64,000 nucleotides of DNA from HGM04593 sp045630965 (GTDB taxonomy: Bacteria; Bacteroidota; Bacteroidia; Bacteroidales; Bacteroidaceae). The stretch covers positions 62,001-126,000 of the forward strand of contig JAZQTU010000013.1 in assembly GCA_045630965.1 (NCBI GenBank). Direction: 5' to 3'. Below, piece after piece: positions 61,888-64,000 of this stretch; the stretch's first letter is position 1; each line of letters begins with the position of its first letter. A model generated the notes under the pieces. The model did no database searches. It had not been told where the DNA came from and saw only the letters and a program-made list of their open reading frames with translations. The translations under genes and the position numbers were made by a program.

Positions 61888-62552
61888 TTTATTTCGTTTG
61901 TTTCAGTTTCACAATCAATACCCTCAAGACGGTTGAACATCAATGAGAGATGGGCGTACAACGAAGTATTCTGCACCACAATATTTTCGGGGACACGTAT
62001 ACGCAAAGGGGTAAAATTCCAGATAGCCTTTATTCCCCACACAACCATTTTGTCGGCAACCTCCTGCGCTCTGTCGATAGGCACAGTGAGAACACCGATT
62101 TTGACATTATAGCGCTTCATTTTAGCTTCAAGTTCATTGATATGATACACAGGGATACCAGCCACGCTATGCCCCACAACTTTGGGACTCGTATCAAAAG
62201 CCGCCACAACCTCCAGACCGAACTGTTTGAGTCCGGTATCATTGAGCAGCGCACTTCCAAGACGTCCGGCACCGAAAAGAAAAGCCTTGTGTATACGTGT
62301 AAAACCAAGGAAATCCTCCAACACCTCAAGCAGGTTGTCAATATCATATCCAACTCTGGTACGTCCCACAATGTTGACACAAGAGAGATCCTTGGCTATC
62401 TGCGATGCCACGATATTCGTCTCTTTTGACAGTCTTGTCGAAGAAACATACTGCTCACCACGCTGCTTGAGCAGGCGGCACACCGACAGATACCATGGCA
62501 GACGACGCAAGGTAGGCTCCGGAACTTTCTCTATTTTAACATTATTTGCCAT
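61884..62552 (-). CDS. rex: Redox-sensing transcriptional repressor Rex
   Basis: A 222-residue repressor. The N-terminal winged helix has PEPTLRRLPWYLSVCRLL and VSSTRLSKETNIVASQIAKD; the Rossmann domain has FLFGAGRLGSALLN near residue 90 for NAD(H). Rex releases DNA when NADH rises and commonly controls fermentation and respiration genes. ATG 62552 is chosen over a longer frame that enters the promoter region. It is the first gene of the long minus-strand run. I saw no clear Rex operator palindrome in the window. Confidence 0.94.
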   Translation of the reverse strand: MANNVKIEKVPEPTLRRLPWYLSVCRLLKQRGEQYVSSTRLSKETNIVASQIAKDLSCVNIVGRTRVGYDIDNLLEVLEDFLGFTRIHKAFLFGAGRLGSALLNDTGLKQFGLEVVAAFDTSPKVVGHSVAGIPVYHINELEAKMKRYNVKIGVLTVPIDRAQEVADKMVVWGIKAIWNFTPLRIRVPENIVVQNTSLYAHLSLMFNRLEGIDCETETNEIK

Positions 62553-62588
62553 ATCAATTATCACGCGCAATGTTTTATAATAACGTAG

Positions 62589-62596
62589 CAAAAATA
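62589..62596 (-). promoter_or_regulatory. Candidate -7 element of rex
   Basis: TATTTTTG on the minus strand (62596-62589) is 37 nt before the rex ATG. No spaced TTTG is present; AATAAC/GTTATT half-sites flank the element (62579-62584 and 62599-62604). Confidence 0.5.
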
Positions 62597-62679
62597 AAGT
62601 TATTTTACGAGGTTTTGAAATTTGTACCGTAAATATTGTATATTAGCGCTCGGTATAAAAGCACAAGCAAAGAATAATA

Positions 62680-63018
62680 ATGAAAAAGAATGACTGGAAG
62701 GATAGGCTCAACATCGTCTATTCCACAAACCCTGACTTTGCATATTCCTTCGATGAAAACGAGGAAATTGAGACATTGCCGAAACAGCAGCAAAAGCTAA
62801 GGGTAAGCATTGAGAAGAACCACAGAGGCGGAAAAACCGTAACCATTGTCAAGAATTTCACAGGCACGAAACCCGACATGAAGGAACTTGGAAAGCTACT
62901 GAAAACAAAATGCGGTGTAGGCGGAAGCGTAAAGGATGGCGAGATTCTCATCCAAGGAGAATTCAAGGAAAAAGTCATTGATATCCTGAAAAAAGAGGGA
63001 TATACCCAAACAAAATAG
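62680..63018 (+). CDS. SUI1/eIF1-family translation factor (YciH-like)
   Basis: A 112-residue protein with a charged N-terminal stretch (MKKNDWKDRLNIVYSTNPDF) and a SUI1 domain: QKLRVSIEKNHRGGKTVTIV, then LKTKCGVGGSVKDGEILIQG. Bacterial YciH proteins resemble eukaryotic eIF1 and are thought to tune start-codon fidelity, but the role is not settled. It diverges from rex. A small terminator overlaps its stop codon. Confidence 0.93.
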   Translation: MKKNDWKDRLNIVYSTNPDFAYSFDENEEIETLPKQQQKLRVSIEKNHRGGKTVTIVKNFTGTKPDMKELGKLLKTKCGVGGSVKDGEILIQGEFKEKVIDILKKEGYTQTK

Positions 63019-63038
63019 AGCGCAACACTCTATTTTTG
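63013..63038 (+). terminator. Terminator overlapping the SUI1 gene stop
   Basis: AAATAGAG (63013-63020) pairs with CTCTATTT (63028-63035) and is followed by TT. The left arm contains the TAG stop codon. Confidence 0.75.
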
Positions 63039-63050
63039 ACAGCAAATTCT

Positions 63051-63058
63051 TATCTTCG
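63051..63058 (+). promoter_or_regulatory. Candidate -7 element of pyrE (TATCTTCG)
   Basis: TATCTTCG lies 48 nt before the pyrE ATG. The closest TTTG is only 12 nt upstream. Confidence 0.5.
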
Positions 63059-63106
63059 TGCCGCAAAACAGAGATACGAACCAATAAACTACAAAAACAT
63101 TATATT

Positions 63107-63751
63107 ATGGCAGACAGATCAAAACTATTGCTCGCAGCAGAGTTGTTGAGCATCAAGGCAGTAAAGTTGCAACCCGAACAGCCTTTCACATGGGCATCAG
63201 GATGGAAATCACCGTTCTACTGTGACAACCGCAAGACATTGTCTTTCCCCTCATTGCGCACACGCGTCAAGTTGGGCCTTGCAAAACTGATACTCGATGA
63301 ATTCCCCGAGGCTGACATCGTTGCCGGTGTAGCCACAGGTGCAATTGCACAGGGCGCACTCGTTGCCGAGGAACTTGGCAAACCTTTCGTATACGTACGT
63401 CCCAAGGCAAAAGACCACGGAATGGGCAACCAAATTGAAGGCGATGTATTCCCCGGAGCAAAAGTAATCGTAGTCGAGGACCTCGTTTCTACAGGTTTGA
63501 GCAGCCTCCGTGCCGTTGAGGCATTGCGTGCTGCAGGCGTAGAGGTTATCGGTATGGTAGCTTCATTCACATACGGTTTCAATGTTGCTACCGAAGCATT
63601 TGAGAATGCAGGTGTAAGACTCATCACACTCACCGACTACGAAGCAGTGCTTGAAGCAGCCAAGGAGACAGGCTACATTAGCGAAGAGGTAATGCCTACA
63701 TTGAAAGAGTGGCGCGCCAACCCTTCGGAGTGGAGAAACGACTTGAAATAA
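63107..63751 (+). CDS. pyrE: Orotate phosphoribosyltransferase
   Basis: A 214-residue enzyme. FTWASGWKSPFYCDNRKTLS binds orotate, and the PRPP motif is VIVVEDLVSTGLSSL near residue 123, with the flexible-loop pattern RPKAKDHGMGNQIEG before it. It forms OMP in pyrimidine synthesis. The SRPBCC-type gene starts 4 nt downstream, so the two are likely co-transcribed. Confidence 0.97.
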   Translation: MADRSKLLLAAELLSIKAVKLQPEQPFTWASGWKSPFYCDNRKTLSFPSLRTRVKLGLAKLILDEFPEADIVAGVATGAIAQGALVAEELGKPFVYVRPKAKDHGMGNQIEGDVFPGAKVIVVEDLVSTGLSSLRAVEALRAAGVEVIGMVASFTYGFNVATEAFENAGVRLITLTDYEAVLEAAKETGYISEEVMPTLKEWRANPSEWRNDLK

Positions 63752-63755
63752 AAGC

Positions 63756-64000
63756 ATGAGCCAGTACGAGAGCAGCGTAAAACGTATCCCCTACCCACAA
63801 GAGAGGGTATATACAAAGCTGGAAGACCTTAACAACATTGAAGGCATCAAGGACAGGTTGCCACAGGACAAGATAAAGGATCTAACATACAGCCGTGACG
63901 AAGCCACAGTCAACGTTCCCCCATTGGGCAATGTAACATTGCGTATCATTGACCGCGAAGAACCCAAATGCATAAAAATGGAGGTAGCCGGCTCGCCAAT
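63756..64000 (+). CDS. SRPBCC-type small protein, N-terminal part
   Basis: The first 81 codons are present; the 3' end is outside the window. The protein begins MSQYESSVKRIPYPQERVYT and continues KLEDLNNIEGIKDRLPQDK, a pattern seen in short START/SRPBCC-like proteins next to pyrE in Bacteroidales. No catalytic residue is identifiable. It is 4 nt after pyrE. Confidence 0.75.
   Translation, partial: MSQYESSVKRIPYPQERVYTKLEDLNNIEGIKDRLPQDKIKDLTYSRDEATVNVPPLGNVTLRIIDREEPKCIKMEVAGSP

Noticed and set aside
62553..62679. Possible Rex operator in the rex / SUI1 divergent region
   Set aside because: Half-sites AATAAC and GTTATT are present, but their 14-nt spacing and sequence do not fit the usual Rex palindrome.

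Overview
The window is a chromosomal segment of a Bacteroidales bacterium. Four things point there: promoters of the Bacteroidota type (TTTG about 20 nt before TAnnTTTG) with no consistent Shine-Dalgarno sequence, an arginine decarboxylase / ABC-F / BamA-Skp gene set typical of the order, a class I fumarase with an ATP-type PEP carboxykinase, and type IX secretion (T9SS) genes. The T9SS genes favour a Prevotellaceae- or Porphyromonadaceae-like lineage over classical gut Bacteroides, but I cannot fix genus from sequence alone.

Layout. 1-1299 is the 3' end of a GH92 alpha-mannosidase. 1320-7037 (minus) is an RND efflux operon (outer membrane factor, adaptor, pump). 7152-9407 is an orphan EF-hand/membrane protein. 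9733-13071 is a large AT-rich CotH-kinase protein with a T9SS-like C-terminal domain. 13072-13511 holds a CAU-anticodon tRNA whose 3' tail and terminator are duplicated around a structured non-coding insert. 13697-15523 is ribF plus a CPBP protease; 15913-17514 is pckA. 17651-20893 is an operon of a UbiA prenyltransferase, a radical SAM protein, a 50-residue YqaE/Pmp3 protein and a THUMP-like methyltransferase. 21106-38006 is almost wholly minus strand: a GH108 muramidase, S41 protease, coaD, a type IIA topoisomerase B subunit, an acetyltransferase, a YgjP-like peptidase, speA, aroK, topA, and a Nudix / TPR / beta-barrel trio. 38309-43544 (plus) has gpmI, a DUF3109 protein, hflX and a class I fumarase.

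43601-62552 is a roughly 19-kb minus-strand run of 17 genes with short gaps, beginning at the redox repressor gene rex. In transcription order: rex, a FAH-family hydrolase, porU, porV, ispF, a lipoprotein phosphoesterase, ribD, a DUF6242 lipoprotein, a PorG-like barrel, uppS, bamA, three OmpH/Skp chaperones, murI and an ABC-F ATPase. It joins outer membrane biogenesis (BamA, Skp), peptidoglycan and isoprenoid supply (MurI, UppS, IspF) and T9SS (PorG, PorV, PorU). 62680-64000 (plus) has a SUI1 factor, pyrE and the start of an SRPBCC-type gene.

Most of the window is core housekeeping and envelope DNA. The parts that look least explained are the duplicated tRNA tail with its structured insert, the CotH protein with alternating modules, the UbiA/radical SAM/YqaE operon, the EF-hand membrane protein, and the Nudix/TPR/barrel operon.
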